Positions 30,845 through 38,973 of a DNA stretch of 39,315 nucleotides are shown in pieces. The notes under the pieces are model-generated. The model was not told where the DNA came from. It made no database searches and worked only from the letters and a program-made list of their open reading frames with translations. Within the stretch, counting starts at the first letter, position 1; every line of letters begins with the position of its first letter. The stretch is from Gemmatimonadota bacterium (GTDB taxonomy: Bacteria > Gemmatimonadota > Gemmatimonadetes > Gemmatimonadales > GWC2-71-9), in NCBI GenBank assembly GCA_016794805.1, contig JAEUJI010000251.1:1-39315 (forward strand), read 5' to 3'. Both the position numbers and the translations under genes were made by a program.

Positions 30845-31935
30845 GGGCAGGGCCGCGGCGCGGCCGGGGTGACGGTGGGCGCCGACACTCCGATCCCCGC
30901 GGCGTAGTGGCCCACCGGAATCTCGGCCAGCACCCGGCCGTCGGCGGCGCAGAGCGCCACGGCGGTGCCGGTGCCGGTGGCCTGCTGCCCTTCGTGCTGG
31001 TGCGCGCCGCCGGCCTGGTGCCGGTTGCTCACCCAGACCACCTGCCCGTCGGCCGTCACCACCACGCCATGGGGCTGCTGGAAGGGACCGGTGAGCACCT
31101 TCGTCACCGTCCAGGTGGCCGGCTCCACGATGCTCACCACGTTCGCGTCCAGGTTGCTGACGTAGAGCCGGCTGCCATCGTGGGTGAAGGCGGTCTCGAA
31201 CGGTCCCTTCTCCACCGGCACGGTGCGGGCCAGCACCGGCGTCCCCTCGCTGGCAATATCGAAGACCAGCAGCTGCCCGCTGGTGGAGCCGGTGGCCACC
31301 AGCCAGTGGCCATCCGGAGAGACCGAGAACTGGGTCAGCGTGTGATACGGCCCCGGGATATCCACCAGGGTGACCCGCCCATCCTCGAGCCGCACGCTGG
31401 CAATCTGGTTGACGCCGAGGCTCGCCACGTAGGCGTAGCGGCCGCGCGGGTCCAGCGCGATGGCGTGGGGCCGGGGGAAGATGACCTCGACCTCGTCCAG
31501 CAGGGTCATGTCGCTCCGGCGGATGATCGCCATCCGGCTGGGCGGGTTCACGGCGCTCATGGAACGGGCCACCACCAGCAGGTCGCTGGTGCGGCTGAGC
31601 GCCAGCAGGCCGGGCACCTCGAGCGCCACCGAGCCCACGACCCGGTTCTGCCGATCCAGCTTGAGCACCCGGCCCGCGCCGATCAGGGTCACATACCAGA
31701 ACGACCCGTCGGACTCCACCTGGGCGTGATGCGGCCTGGCGCTGGGCGCGAACCCCAGCGTCCGCAGGTCGAGGGTCTCGAGCAGGGTGCGGCCCACGGG
31801 GTCGAGGATGGAGACCGTGGCGTCATCCTGGTTGGTGAGGTAGAGTCGCGGCGCCTGGGCCGCGAGCGCCGCGCCGCTCCCCGCCGCCAGCAGCGCGACG
31901 AGGAGCGGAAGCCGGACTGCAGGGCGCAGGCCCAT
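30841..31935 (-). CDS. Exported YVTN-type beta-propeller protein
   Basis: A 364-residue protein with a signal peptide (about 1-26, core LPLLVALLAAGSGAALA). The mature part is a seven-bladed-type propeller of the YncE/YVTN family, with strands such as RLYLTNQDDATVSILD, YAYVASLGVNQIASV and RLYVSNLDANVVSIV. Histidines recur near the same place in several blades (H69-H70, H157, H198, H252, H289), and the last blade has a His-rich loop (R-H-Q-A-G-G-A-H-Q-H-E, 305-315). It has neither a cofactor-binding cysteine pattern nor a catalytic motif. The ATG is two bases after the preceding stop, and its own stop overlaps the FG-GAP start. Confidence 0.88.
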   Translation of the reverse strand: MGLRPAVRLPLLVALLAAGSGAALAAQAPRLYLTNQDDATVSILDPVGRTLLETLDLRTLGFAPSARPHHAQVESDGSFWYVTLIGAGRVLKLDRQNRVVGSVALEVPGLLALSRTSDLLVVARSMSAVNPPSRMAIIRRSDMTLLDEVEVIFPRPHAIALDPRGRYAYVASLGVNQIASVRLEDGRVTLVDIPGPYHTLTQFSVSPDGHWLVATGSTSGQLLVFDIASEGTPVLARTVPVEKGPFETAFTHDGSRLYVSNLDANVVSIVEPATWTVTKVLTGPFQQPHGVVVTADGQVVWVSNRHQAGGAHQHEGQQATGTGTAVALCAADGRVLAEIPVGHYAAGIGVSAPTVTPAAPRPCP

Positions 31936-31936
31936 C

Positions 31937-34351
31937 TCAGGGCACCATCGCCTGGGCGGGATGATACCGCACGGTGAACAACCCCTCCGCGATGCTGGTG
32001 ACGATCACCGTGCCGCTCTTGAAGTACGGGTAGTTGCTCCACGAGCCGGCGAAGCCGGGGGCGTTCTCCCCCACCGGCACGGTGTCGAAGTAGCCGACTT
32101 CCTTCGGCTCCACCGGGTTGGAGATGTCCAGCACCCGCAGGCCGCTCACGTAATTGGACTGGTACATGAGGTTGCCGCGGATGTAGAGATTGTGGTCCGA
32201 GGCCGAGGTGACACCCAGGTGCTCCTTGACCAGCACCGGCTCCTCCAGGTTGGTCACGTCCCACACCAGGGTGCGGGTGCGCGGGGCCGAGCCCTGGATC
32301 TCGTCGCCCTCGTCATCGAGGAAGAAGTGGGTCTGGGCCTCGTTGAGCCACCCCTGGTGGGCGTAGGCGGTGTTGGGGTAGCTGGCCACCGAGATCTTCT
32401 TCGGGGCGGACTTGTCGGTGACATCGGCGATGCCGACGCCGGTCTCGGAGGAGTTGAAGCAGATCTCCCGGCCGCTGTAGCGCTGGTCGGGCCCGCGATA
32501 GACGACGCACTGCGCGTCGTGAGTGTACCCGGTGCGCTGGATCCCGGTGGCCGGGTCGGCGTGGCAGCCGGCGAAGCTCGGCTGCAGCGGCTGCTGGATG
32601 TTCACCATGTGGAGCGCCCCGCCGCAGGTCTCCCCGCCGCCGTTGCTGCCCACGATGTAGGCGAAGCCGGTGCCCTCGTTGATCACGATGTTATGGGCGC
32701 TGGCCACCTTGTCGTAGTGCGCGTCCTCGGTGAACGTCACCGGAGCGCCGCTCGCCTTCCGCAGCCGGGTCAGGTCGAACACCTGCATCCCGTGGGGCCC
32801 GGAGCCGTCGGCGACGATGAAGGCGTGGTCCTTGTACACCTTGATGTCGCGCCAGAAGTTCGGGTGCGCCCCCTGGTGCATCGGGAGGTCGCCGACGAAG
32901 CGCGGATTGCTGGGCTCGGTGACGTCCACGAAGCTGGTCCCGTCCATCCGGCCCACCAGCGCGTATTCCCGCCCGGTCTCGGGGTCGGTCCAGCCCCAGA
33001 TGTCGTTGAGCCCGATGCCGCGCCGGGCTCCCAGGGCGGAGTTGGGCAGGAAACCGAGCAGGTCCACGTTGCCGCAATCGAAGGCGGAGGCCTTGCCGGC
33101 GGCACAGCTCACTTCCTTGCCGGTGACCGCGGCGTACTCCTGGGCCTCATCCTTGAGGGAGCCGTCGGGGCGCCACAGCCCCTCGGCGTCGCGGCGGAAC
33201 AGGAACGCCAGCCCCTGCTGGAAGTCGGCCGCGGGACTGGCCACGACCAGCTGATCGCCGGCCAGTGCCAGCCGCGCGCCGAACTGCATGAAGGTGCTGA
33301 CGCTGCCGCTCCCGCTCAGCGCCTGGGTGATGAACCACCCGTCCGCTTCACGCTGGGCCACATGGGTCACCCCGGCGCCCTGGTTGCTGGCCGGCGCGCT
33401 GATGAAGAGCGTCCGGCCCCGCCGGGCAAACGCGCCGCCGAAGCCCTGCCCCGGGCGCGCCTCGGGCGCCACGATGCGCTGGTCGAGGGCCCAGCCGGTG
33501 CCGGCGGCGGTGAAGACGAACACCGCCCCCTGGTTCCCGCCGGTCACCGGGGCGCCCACCACGAGGCCATCGGCGTCGAGGTAGACGGCAGCGCCGAAGG
33601 TGAGAACCGAGTCGGGCCCCGGGTCGAGCCGGGCCGCGAGGCGCCAGGCCCCGGCGGGGCCGGCGGTGTACAGCATCGCGTTGCCGCGACGGCGGGGCAT
33701 CTGCCCACCGGGGCCCGGCCCCGGCGCGCCGATGAGCGCCCGCCCCCGATCGAGCGCCACCGCGAAGCCCAGCCGATCCTGCAGCGAGTCGCCCCGGGCG
33801 ATGGTCACCGGGCCCGCCATCCGGCCGCGCGCGTCGCGGCGGTAGGCGTAGACCTCGCCGCGCAGGGAGTCGCGCCCCGGCGCGCCCACCACCAGCACGC
33901 CGTTCTGGAACGCCAGCGCGGACCCGAACTGGGTGCCCGCGGTGCTGTCGGGGGAGGTCAGCGTAGTGACCCCGCTCCACCGCCGCCCCACCCGCTGGAA
34001 CAGATGGACCTTCCCGCCCCCCCGGGCCCCCGGAGCCCCGACGGCGAGCCAGGCGCCGTCAGCGGCCAGGGCAGAGCCGAAGCCGTCGTCGATCATCAGG
34101 CCGGTGCCGGTAAAGCGGCCGCTCGGGAGCCAGCCGCCACGGGCATCGCGGCGGTAGACCAGGATATCGCCGGTGCCGACGCCGAACCCGCCGGTCCGCC
34201 CCACCAGCAACTCATCCCCCGCGAGCGCGACGGCGGAGGCGAACCCCTGCGCGGGAGCTCCGGCGGGACTGCCGGACCAGGTCTGGGCGGCGAGGGGCAG
34301 GACCCCGAGGGCAAGGGCGGCCCCGAGGAGAACAGGACGACAGCGACGCAT
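31937..34351 (-). CDS. Exported FG-GAP plus LVIVD (choice-of-anchor B) protein
   Basis: An 804-residue protein with a signal peptide (about 1-23, core RPVLLGAALALGVLPLAAQ). The N-terminal half (about 25-400) has FG-GAP-like blades (FASAVALAGDELLVG, FGSALAADGAWLAVGAPG, then others ending GAPG or GAP). The C-terminal half (about 440-800) has the LVIVD/choice-of-anchor-B pattern: SALGARRGIGLNDIWGWTDP, GREYALVGRMDGTSFVDV, MYQSNYVSGLRVLDISNPVEP. Such proteins lie on the cell surface of many environmental bacteria and have no proven role. The ATG at 34351 begins the signal peptide; the frame extends further upstream without sense. It leads the six-gene minus-strand run. Confidence 0.9.
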   Translation of the reverse strand: MRRCRPVLLGAALALGVLPLAAQTWSGSPAGAPAQGFASAVALAGDELLVGRTGGFGVGTGDILVYRRDARGGWLPSGRFTGTGLMIDDGFGSALAADGAWLAVGAPGARGGGKVHLFQRVGRRWSGVTTLTSPDSTAGTQFGSALAFQNGVLVVGAPGRDSLRGEVYAYRRDARGRMAGPVTIARGDSLQDRLGFAVALDRGRALIGAPGPGPGGQMPRRRGNAMLYTAGPAGAWRLAARLDPGPDSVLTFGAAVYLDADGLVVGAPVTGGNQGAVFVFTAAGTGWALDQRIVAPEARPGQGFGGAFARRGRTLFISAPASNQGAGVTHVAQREADGWFITQALSGSGSVSTFMQFGARLALAGDQLVVASPAADFQQGLAFLFRRDAEGLWRPDGSLKDEAQEYAAVTGKEVSCAAGKASAFDCGNVDLLGFLPNSALGARRGIGLNDIWGWTDPETGREYALVGRMDGTSFVDVTEPSNPRFVGDLPMHQGAHPNFWRDIKVYKDHAFIVADGSGPHGMQVFDLTRLRKASGAPVTFTEDAHYDKVASAHNIVINEGTGFAYIVGSNGGGETCGGALHMVNIQQPLQPSFAGCHADPATGIQRTGYTHDAQCVVYRGPDQRYSGREICFNSSETGVGIADVTDKSAPKKISVASYPNTAYAHQGWLNEAQTHFFLDDEGDEIQGSAPRTRTLVWDVTNLEEPVLVKEHLGVTSASDHNLYIRGNLMYQSNYVSGLRVLDISNPVEPKEVGYFDTVPVGENAPGFAGSWSNYPYFKSGTVIVTSIAEGLFTVRYHPAQAMVP

Positions 34352-34511
34352 GAGACGCTCGTAGAGGAGGGGGAGCAGGCACGGACGCGGACCGGACCGG
34401 GCGAGTTTCGCCCTCCAAGGTGGCGGCATGGCGGGCCGTGCGCCACCGGCGCCGCGGTAGCGGCCGCCTGCGGCGGCGGGTAGCTTCCCCCAACCCCTCA
34501 CCCCTCCCGCC

Positions 34512-36086
34512 GTGACCAAACACGAATCCTTCTCCTCCCGCTGGATCATGATGCTCACCATGCTCGGCATGGCGGTGGGCACCGGCAACATCTGGCGCTT
34601 CCCCCGCATCGTGGCCGAACATGGCGGCGGCGCGTTCCTGGTGAGCTGGGTGATCTTCCTGCTCCTCTGGTCCATCCCGCTCATCCTCGTGGAGTTCGGC
34701 ACCGGGCGGATGACGCGCACCGGCCCCGTCGGCGCCTTCATGCGGCTGATGGGACCGCGCTACGCCTGGATGGGAGCGTGGGTCGCCTTCGTGGCGGTGG
34801 CCATCATGTTCTACTACTCGGTGGTGACCGGGTGGACGCTGCGCTACGCGGTGGCCGCCGCCGCCGGAGAGGTGCCCGGCACCAGCCCACTCGCGTTCTG
34901 GACCGCCTACACCAGCGGCTGGGGGCCGGTGCTCACCCACGGGATCGCGATGTTCCTGGGCGCCTTTGTGGTGATCCGCGGCGTGGGGGCCATCGAGAAG
35001 ATGAGCAAGATCATGATGCCCACGCTCATCATCCTCGTCGTCATCCTCACGATCCGCGCCGTCACGCTGCCCGGCGCCGGCGCCGGGCTCTCCTACATGT
35101 TCAGCGTGAACCCGGCGGACCTGGCCAAGGCCGATACCTGGCTCCAGGCCCTCACCCAGAACGCCTGGGACACCGGCGCCGGCTGGGGGCTCATCCTGGT
35201 CTATGCCGCCTACATGCGGCAGGACGAGGACACCACGCTCAACGCCTTCATCCTCCCCACGGCCAACAACAGCGTCTCGCTCTGCGCCGGCATGATGGTC
35301 CTGTGCACGGTCTTCTCCGTGCTGCCGGGGCTGGTGGAGAGCTTCGCCACCAACCCTGCCGCGCTGGCGGACTATCCGGCGCTGGCCCAGGCCATCCAGT
35401 CGGGGCAGGCGCTGACCCCCGACCTGGTGCGGAAGACCATCTTCACCGCCGGCAACGAGGGGCTCACCTTCAACTGGATGCCGCTCCTGTTCGCCAAGCT
35501 GCCGCTCGGGCGGCTGCTGATGGTGCTGTTCTTCGTGGCCCTCGCGTTCGCGGCCTTCACCAGCCTGGTCGCCATGATCGAGCTGGGGAGCCGGGTGCTG
35601 CGGGACATGGGGGTCTCGCGCGAGCGCGCCGTGATCGCGGTGGGCACCGCCGGGTTTCTCCTGGGCGTCCCGTCCGCGCTGTCGATCAACGTGCTGCACA
35701 ACCAGGACTGGGTCTGGGGGGTGGCGCTGATGGTGAGCGGGCTCTTCTTCGCGATCGCGGTGCTGCACCATGGGGTCACCCGGTTCCGCAGCGAGCAGCT
35801 CAACCACGAGGGCTCCGACATCCACATCGGGCGCTGGTGGGAGGTCGTGATCGGCGTGGTGGTGCCGCTCGAGGCGCTGGTGCTGCTCGGCTGGTGGCTC
35901 TACCAGGCGCGGGGCTGGGACCCCGAGGGGTGGCTCGACCCGCTGGGCGTCGAGAACGTCGGGACCATCCTGCTGCAGTGGGGGGTGGTGCTGGTGGCGC
36001 TGCTGCTCGCCAACCGGATGCTCGCGGCGCGGACCCGGCCGGTGCCGCCCACCCGGGACGATCACATGCCGGCCGCCGTACCGTGA
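34512..36086 (+). CDS. Sodium-dependent neurotransmitter-symporter-family (NSS) transporter
   Basis: A 524-residue inner-membrane protein with about 12 hydrophobic helices. The N-terminal signature of the NSS/LeuT family is present: LGMAVGTGNIWRFPRIVAEHGGGAF, with the unwound helix-1 G-x-G-N-x-W-R-F-P, followed by PLILVEFGTGR. The TM6-8 regions include NPADLAKADTW, then QNAWDTGAGWGLILVYAAYM. It should take up an amino acid or related amine with Na+. GTG at 34512 starts directly before the conserved FSSRWIMML. It is divergent from the propeller operon; the 160-base spacer between them shows no clear promoter. Together with the M16 pair downstream it fits peptide or amino-acid use (inference). 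Confidence 0.95.
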   Translation: MTKHESFSSRWIMMLTMLGMAVGTGNIWRFPRIVAEHGGGAFLVSWVIFLLLWSIPLILVEFGTGRMTRTGPVGAFMRLMGPRYAWMGAWVAFVAVAIMFYYSVVTGWTLRYAVAAAAGEVPGTSPLAFWTAYTSGWGPVLTHGIAMFLGAFVVIRGVGAIEKMSKIMMPTLIILVVILTIRAVTLPGAGAGLSYMFSVNPADLAKADTWLQALTQNAWDTGAGWGLILVYAAYMRQDEDTTLNAFILPTANNSVSLCAGMMVLCTVFSVLPGLVESFATNPAALADYPALAQAIQSGQALTPDLVRKTIFTAGNEGLTFNWMPLLFAKLPLGRLLMVLFFVALAFAAFTSLVAMIELGSRVLRDMGVSRERAVIAVGTAGFLLGVPSALSINVLHNQDWVWGVALMVSGLFFAIAVLHHGVTRFRSEQLNHEGSDIHIGRWWEVVIGVVVPLEALVLLGWWLYQARGWDPEGWLDPLGVENVGTILLQWGVVLVALLLANRMLAARTRPVPPTRDDHMPAAVP

Positions 36087-36166
36087 CGACGGGGAGGCGC
36101 GCCCGAAACCCCGACCCGCCGCGGCCGTAGAATCCCCATCTACCACTCTGTCGAGGCAGTCTCCCC

Positions 36167-37561
36167 ATGGCATTGAGATTCGGCCGGCTGGCGGGCGCGG
36201 CGCTCGGGCTGCTGGCCCTGGCCGCGGTTCCCGCCGCCGCGCAGCAGGCCGGGCGCCAGGTTCCGATCGAGTATTACCGGCTCCCCAACGGCCTTCGCGT
36301 CGTGCTCTCCCGCGATACCACCGCGCCGACCGCCGGCGTCGGGGTCTACTACCACATCGGGTTCCGGAATGAACCACGGGACCGCACCGGGTTCGCCCAC
36401 CTCTTCGAGCACCTGATGTTCCAGGGCTCGGGCAACCTCGGCAAGCTCGAGTTCATCAAGCTGGTGGAATCCAACGGCGGGCTGCTCAACGGCTCCACCC
36501 GGTTCGACTTCACCAACTACTTCGAGATGGTGCCGAGCCACACCATCGAGACCATGCTGTGGGCGGAGGCGGACCGGATGAAGGGGCTGGCCATTGATTC
36601 CGCCAACCTCCGCAACCAGCAGGACGTGGTGAAGAACGAAGTGCGGGTGAACGTGCTCAACCAGCCGTACGGCAGCTTCCCCTGGATCGACCTGCCGATG
36701 GCGGCCAACGAGAACTGGTTCAACGCCCACAACTTCTACGGCGACCTCGCGGACCTCGACGCCGCCACCCTAGATGACGCGGCGGCCTTCTTCCAGAAAT
36801 ACTACGCCCCCAACAACGCCGTGCTGGTGGTCGTGGGGGACTTCGAGCCGGCCCGCACCCGCGGCTGGATCCTCAAATACTTCGGCGGCATCCCGCGGGT
36901 GGAGCTGCCGCCGCGCCCCGATCTGACCGAGCCGCGGCAGACGGCGGAGAAACGCGCCAGCCGGGTGGACTCGCTGGCGACTCGCCCCGCCCTCGGCGTG
37001 GCCTACCACCTGCCGCCGCGCTGGACGCCGGAGTGGTTCGCCTTCGGGCTGATCGACCAGATCCTGGGCCAGGGCCGCGACAGCCGGCTGTTCGAGGCGC
37101 TGGTGCAGGAGAAGGGGATGACGGGCGACGTGAGCGCCGGGATCAACTGGGGTCTGGGGCACCAGTTCAACTATGAAGGCCCGATGCTGTGGATGCTGTC
37201 GCTGTACCACGACAATGGGGTCGCCCCCGACTCAATCCTCGCGGTCATCGACCGCGAGGTGGAGGGGTTGATCACCCGGCCGGTGGATGCCGCCACGCTG
37301 GCGCGGGCGCGCACCAAGCTCCGCGCCTCGCTGTACTCTATCATGGAAAGCTTCTCCGGCTTCGGGACGCTGGACCTGCTGGCCTCCTTCGCCCTGTTCG
37401 ACAACGATCCGTCGCGCATCAACCGGCTGGAGGCGGAGTTCGCCAAGGTGACGCCGTCGCTGATCCAGCGGACCGCGACGGAATACCTCCGGCGCACCAA
37501 CCGCACCGTCTACACCATCGTCCCCGGCGCCCGCGACCAGGCCACCGGAGGTGCCCAGTGA
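36167..37561 (+). CDS. Secreted M16-family zinc peptidase (active subunit)
   Basis: A 464-residue insulinase/processing-peptidase homologue. The signal peptide is about residues 1-26 (core LAGAALGLLALAAVPAAA). The inverted zinc motif is intact: H78-L-F-E81-H82, with the distal glutamate E159 in VVKNEVRVN. The M16C-type C-terminal half (about 260-460) includes the R-Y-like PPRWTPEWFAFGLI. It is expected to hydrolyse unfolded peptides in the periplasm. The start is preceded by CTCCCC rather than a Shine-Dalgarno. The stop overlaps the next gene in GTGA, so the two M16 chains are made together as in bacterial processing-peptidase-like heterodimers. Confidence 0.93.
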   Translation: MALRFGRLAGAALGLLALAAVPAAAQQAGRQVPIEYYRLPNGLRVVLSRDTTAPTAGVGVYYHIGFRNEPRDRTGFAHLFEHLMFQGSGNLGKLEFIKLVESNGGLLNGSTRFDFTNYFEMVPSHTIETMLWAEADRMKGLAIDSANLRNQQDVVKNEVRVNVLNQPYGSFPWIDLPMAANENWFNAHNFYGDLADLDAATLDDAAAFFQKYYAPNNAVLVVVGDFEPARTRGWILKYFGGIPRVELPPRPDLTEPRQTAEKRASRVDSLATRPALGVAYHLPPRWTPEWFAFGLIDQILGQGRDSRLFEALVQEKGMTGDVSAGINWGLGHQFNYEGPMLWMLSLYHDNGVAPDSILAVIDREVEGLITRPVDAATLARARTKLRASLYSIMESFSGFGTLDLLASFALFDNDPSRINRLEAEFAKVTPSLIQRTATEYLRRTNRTVYTIVPGARDQATGGAQ

Positions 37562-38946
37562 GGAACCGATCCCTGCGACGCCTGCTCGTCTCCGCGCTGC
37601 TGCTGGCCGCGCTGCCGCTCGCCGCCCAGAAGGAATCCCCGCCGCCGGCGGGCACCCCCAAGGACTTCCGGGTCCCGCCCCGGAAGACGATCACCCTCCC
37701 CAACGGGATGCGGGTGAGCTTCGTGCGCTACGGCACCGTGCCCAAGGTGGCGGTGAGCCTGGACCTCGCCACCGGCGGCATCGACGAGGCCGCGACCGAG
37801 GTGCAGCTGGCGGGCCTCACCGCCCAGATGCTGCTCGAGGGCACCACCACCCGCACCGCCAGCCAGATCAGCCGCCAGGCGGCGGAGATGGGCGGCAGCC
37901 TCCAGGCCGGCGCCGGCGATGACGACGTCACCGTGGGCGGCGAGGTGCTCAGCGAATACGGCGAGGCCTTCGTGGCGCTGCTGGCCGACGTGGTGCTCCG
38001 GCCCCGGTTCGCCGAGACCGACGTGGCGCGGCTCCGCACCAACATGCTGCGGGACAACTCGATCGCGCAGAGCCAGCCGGGGCAGATCACCCGGGTGAAG
38101 TTCCGGCAGATGCTCTTCGGCGATCACCCCTACGGCCGGGTCTGGGCCCCCGAGTCGCTGCTCGCGGGGTACAGCGCCGAGCGGGTGGCGGCCTTCTGGG
38201 CCCGGAACGCCGGCGCCCGGCGCGCGCATCTCTACATCAGCGGCGTGTTCGACGAGGCCCGGCTGGAGCGCGCCGTGCGCGCCGCCTTCAACGGCTGGAA
38301 GCCGGGCGCCGCCCCGACGGTCAAACCGCCGGCGCCGGTGGCACATCGGCAGCTCGAGCTGGTGGACCGCCCGGACGCGGTGCAGAGCAGCCTGCGGGTC
38401 GGGCTCCCGGTCGCGGATCCGACCAGCCCCGACTGGATCCGGCTCACCGTGACCGACGCCCTGGTGGGTGGGTCGTTCGGCTCCCGAATCACCAGCAACA
38501 TCCGGGAGGACAAGGGCTACACCTACAGTCCATTCTCGTTCGTCGGGAACTGGCCCCGGACCGGGCTCTGGGTCCAGGTGGCGGACGTGACCACCAACGT
38601 CACCGGCGCGTCGCTCAAGGAGATCTTCTACGAGGTGGACCGCCTCCGGAAGGAAGCGCCCCCGGCGGCGGAGCTCACCGGCATCAAGAACAACCTGGCC
38701 GGCGTCTTCACGCTGCAGAACAGCTCCCGCTACGGGCTGATCGGGCAGCTCCAGTTCGTGGATCAGCATGGCCTGGGGGACGCCTACGTCTCCAGCTACG
38801 TCAAGAACGTCCTCGCCGTGACGCCGGAAGAGGTGCGGCGCACGGCAGAACGCTATCTCGATCCCGCGCGGATGACGATCACGGTGGTGGGAGACAAGAA
38901 GACCGTCGAGCCGCAGCTCGAGCCCTACCGGGCGGGGGTGCCGTAG
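37558..38946 (+). CDS. Secreted M16-family protein, catalytically inactive subunit
   Basis: A 462-residue homologue of the preceding gene, starting at a GTG overlapping its stop. It has a signal peptide (about 1-24, core LLVSALLLAALPLAAQ). The M16 fold is recognisable (LPNGMRVSFVRYG, then KVAVSLDLATGGIDE), and the C-terminal half has the conserved GGSFGSRITSNIREDKGYTY that shapes the substrate chamber. The HxxEH zinc motif is absent: the corresponding place reads AGLTAQMLLEGT. It should therefore act as the non-catalytic partner that completes the chamber with the active subunit. It is followed by a strong GC hairpin. Confidence 0.93.
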   Translation: MRNRSLRRLLVSALLLAALPLAAQKESPPPAGTPKDFRVPPRKTITLPNGMRVSFVRYGTVPKVAVSLDLATGGIDEAATEVQLAGLTAQMLLEGTTTRTASQISRQAAEMGGSLQAGAGDDDVTVGGEVLSEYGEAFVALLADVVLRPRFAETDVARLRTNMLRDNSIAQSQPGQITRVKFRQMLFGDHPYGRVWAPESLLAGYSAERVAAFWARNAGARRAHLYISGVFDEARLERAVRAAFNGWKPGAAPTVKPPAPVAHRQLELVDRPDAVQSSLRVGLPVADPTSPDWIRLTVTDALVGGSFGSRITSNIREDKGYTYSPFSFVGNWPRTGLWVQVADVTTNVTGASLKEIFYEVDRLRKEAPPAAELTGIKNNLAGVFTLQNSSRYGLIGQLQFVDQHGLGDAYVSSYVKNVLAVTPEEVRRTAERYLDPARMTITVVGDKKTVEPQLEPYRAGVP

Positions 38947-38967
38947 GGGCGGCCGGAGGGCCGCCCC
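38946..38967. terminator. Rho-independent-like GC hairpin between convergent genes
   Basis: GGGGCGGCC, loop GGAG, GGCCGCCCC form a perfect 9-bp stem. It begins at the last base of the M16 stop codon and ends seven bases before the convergent NmrA-like stop. No T-run is present on either side, which is usual for terminators in very GC-rich genomes. Confidence 0.65.
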
Positions 38968-38973
38968 GCGGGG

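Noticed and set aside
29144-34483. Long + strand open frames opposite the propeller genes
   Set aside because: They mirror the Asp-rich repeats as Val/Glu/Ile-Ala repeats (AIAIEVE type) and have no signal or ribosome site; they are shadows.
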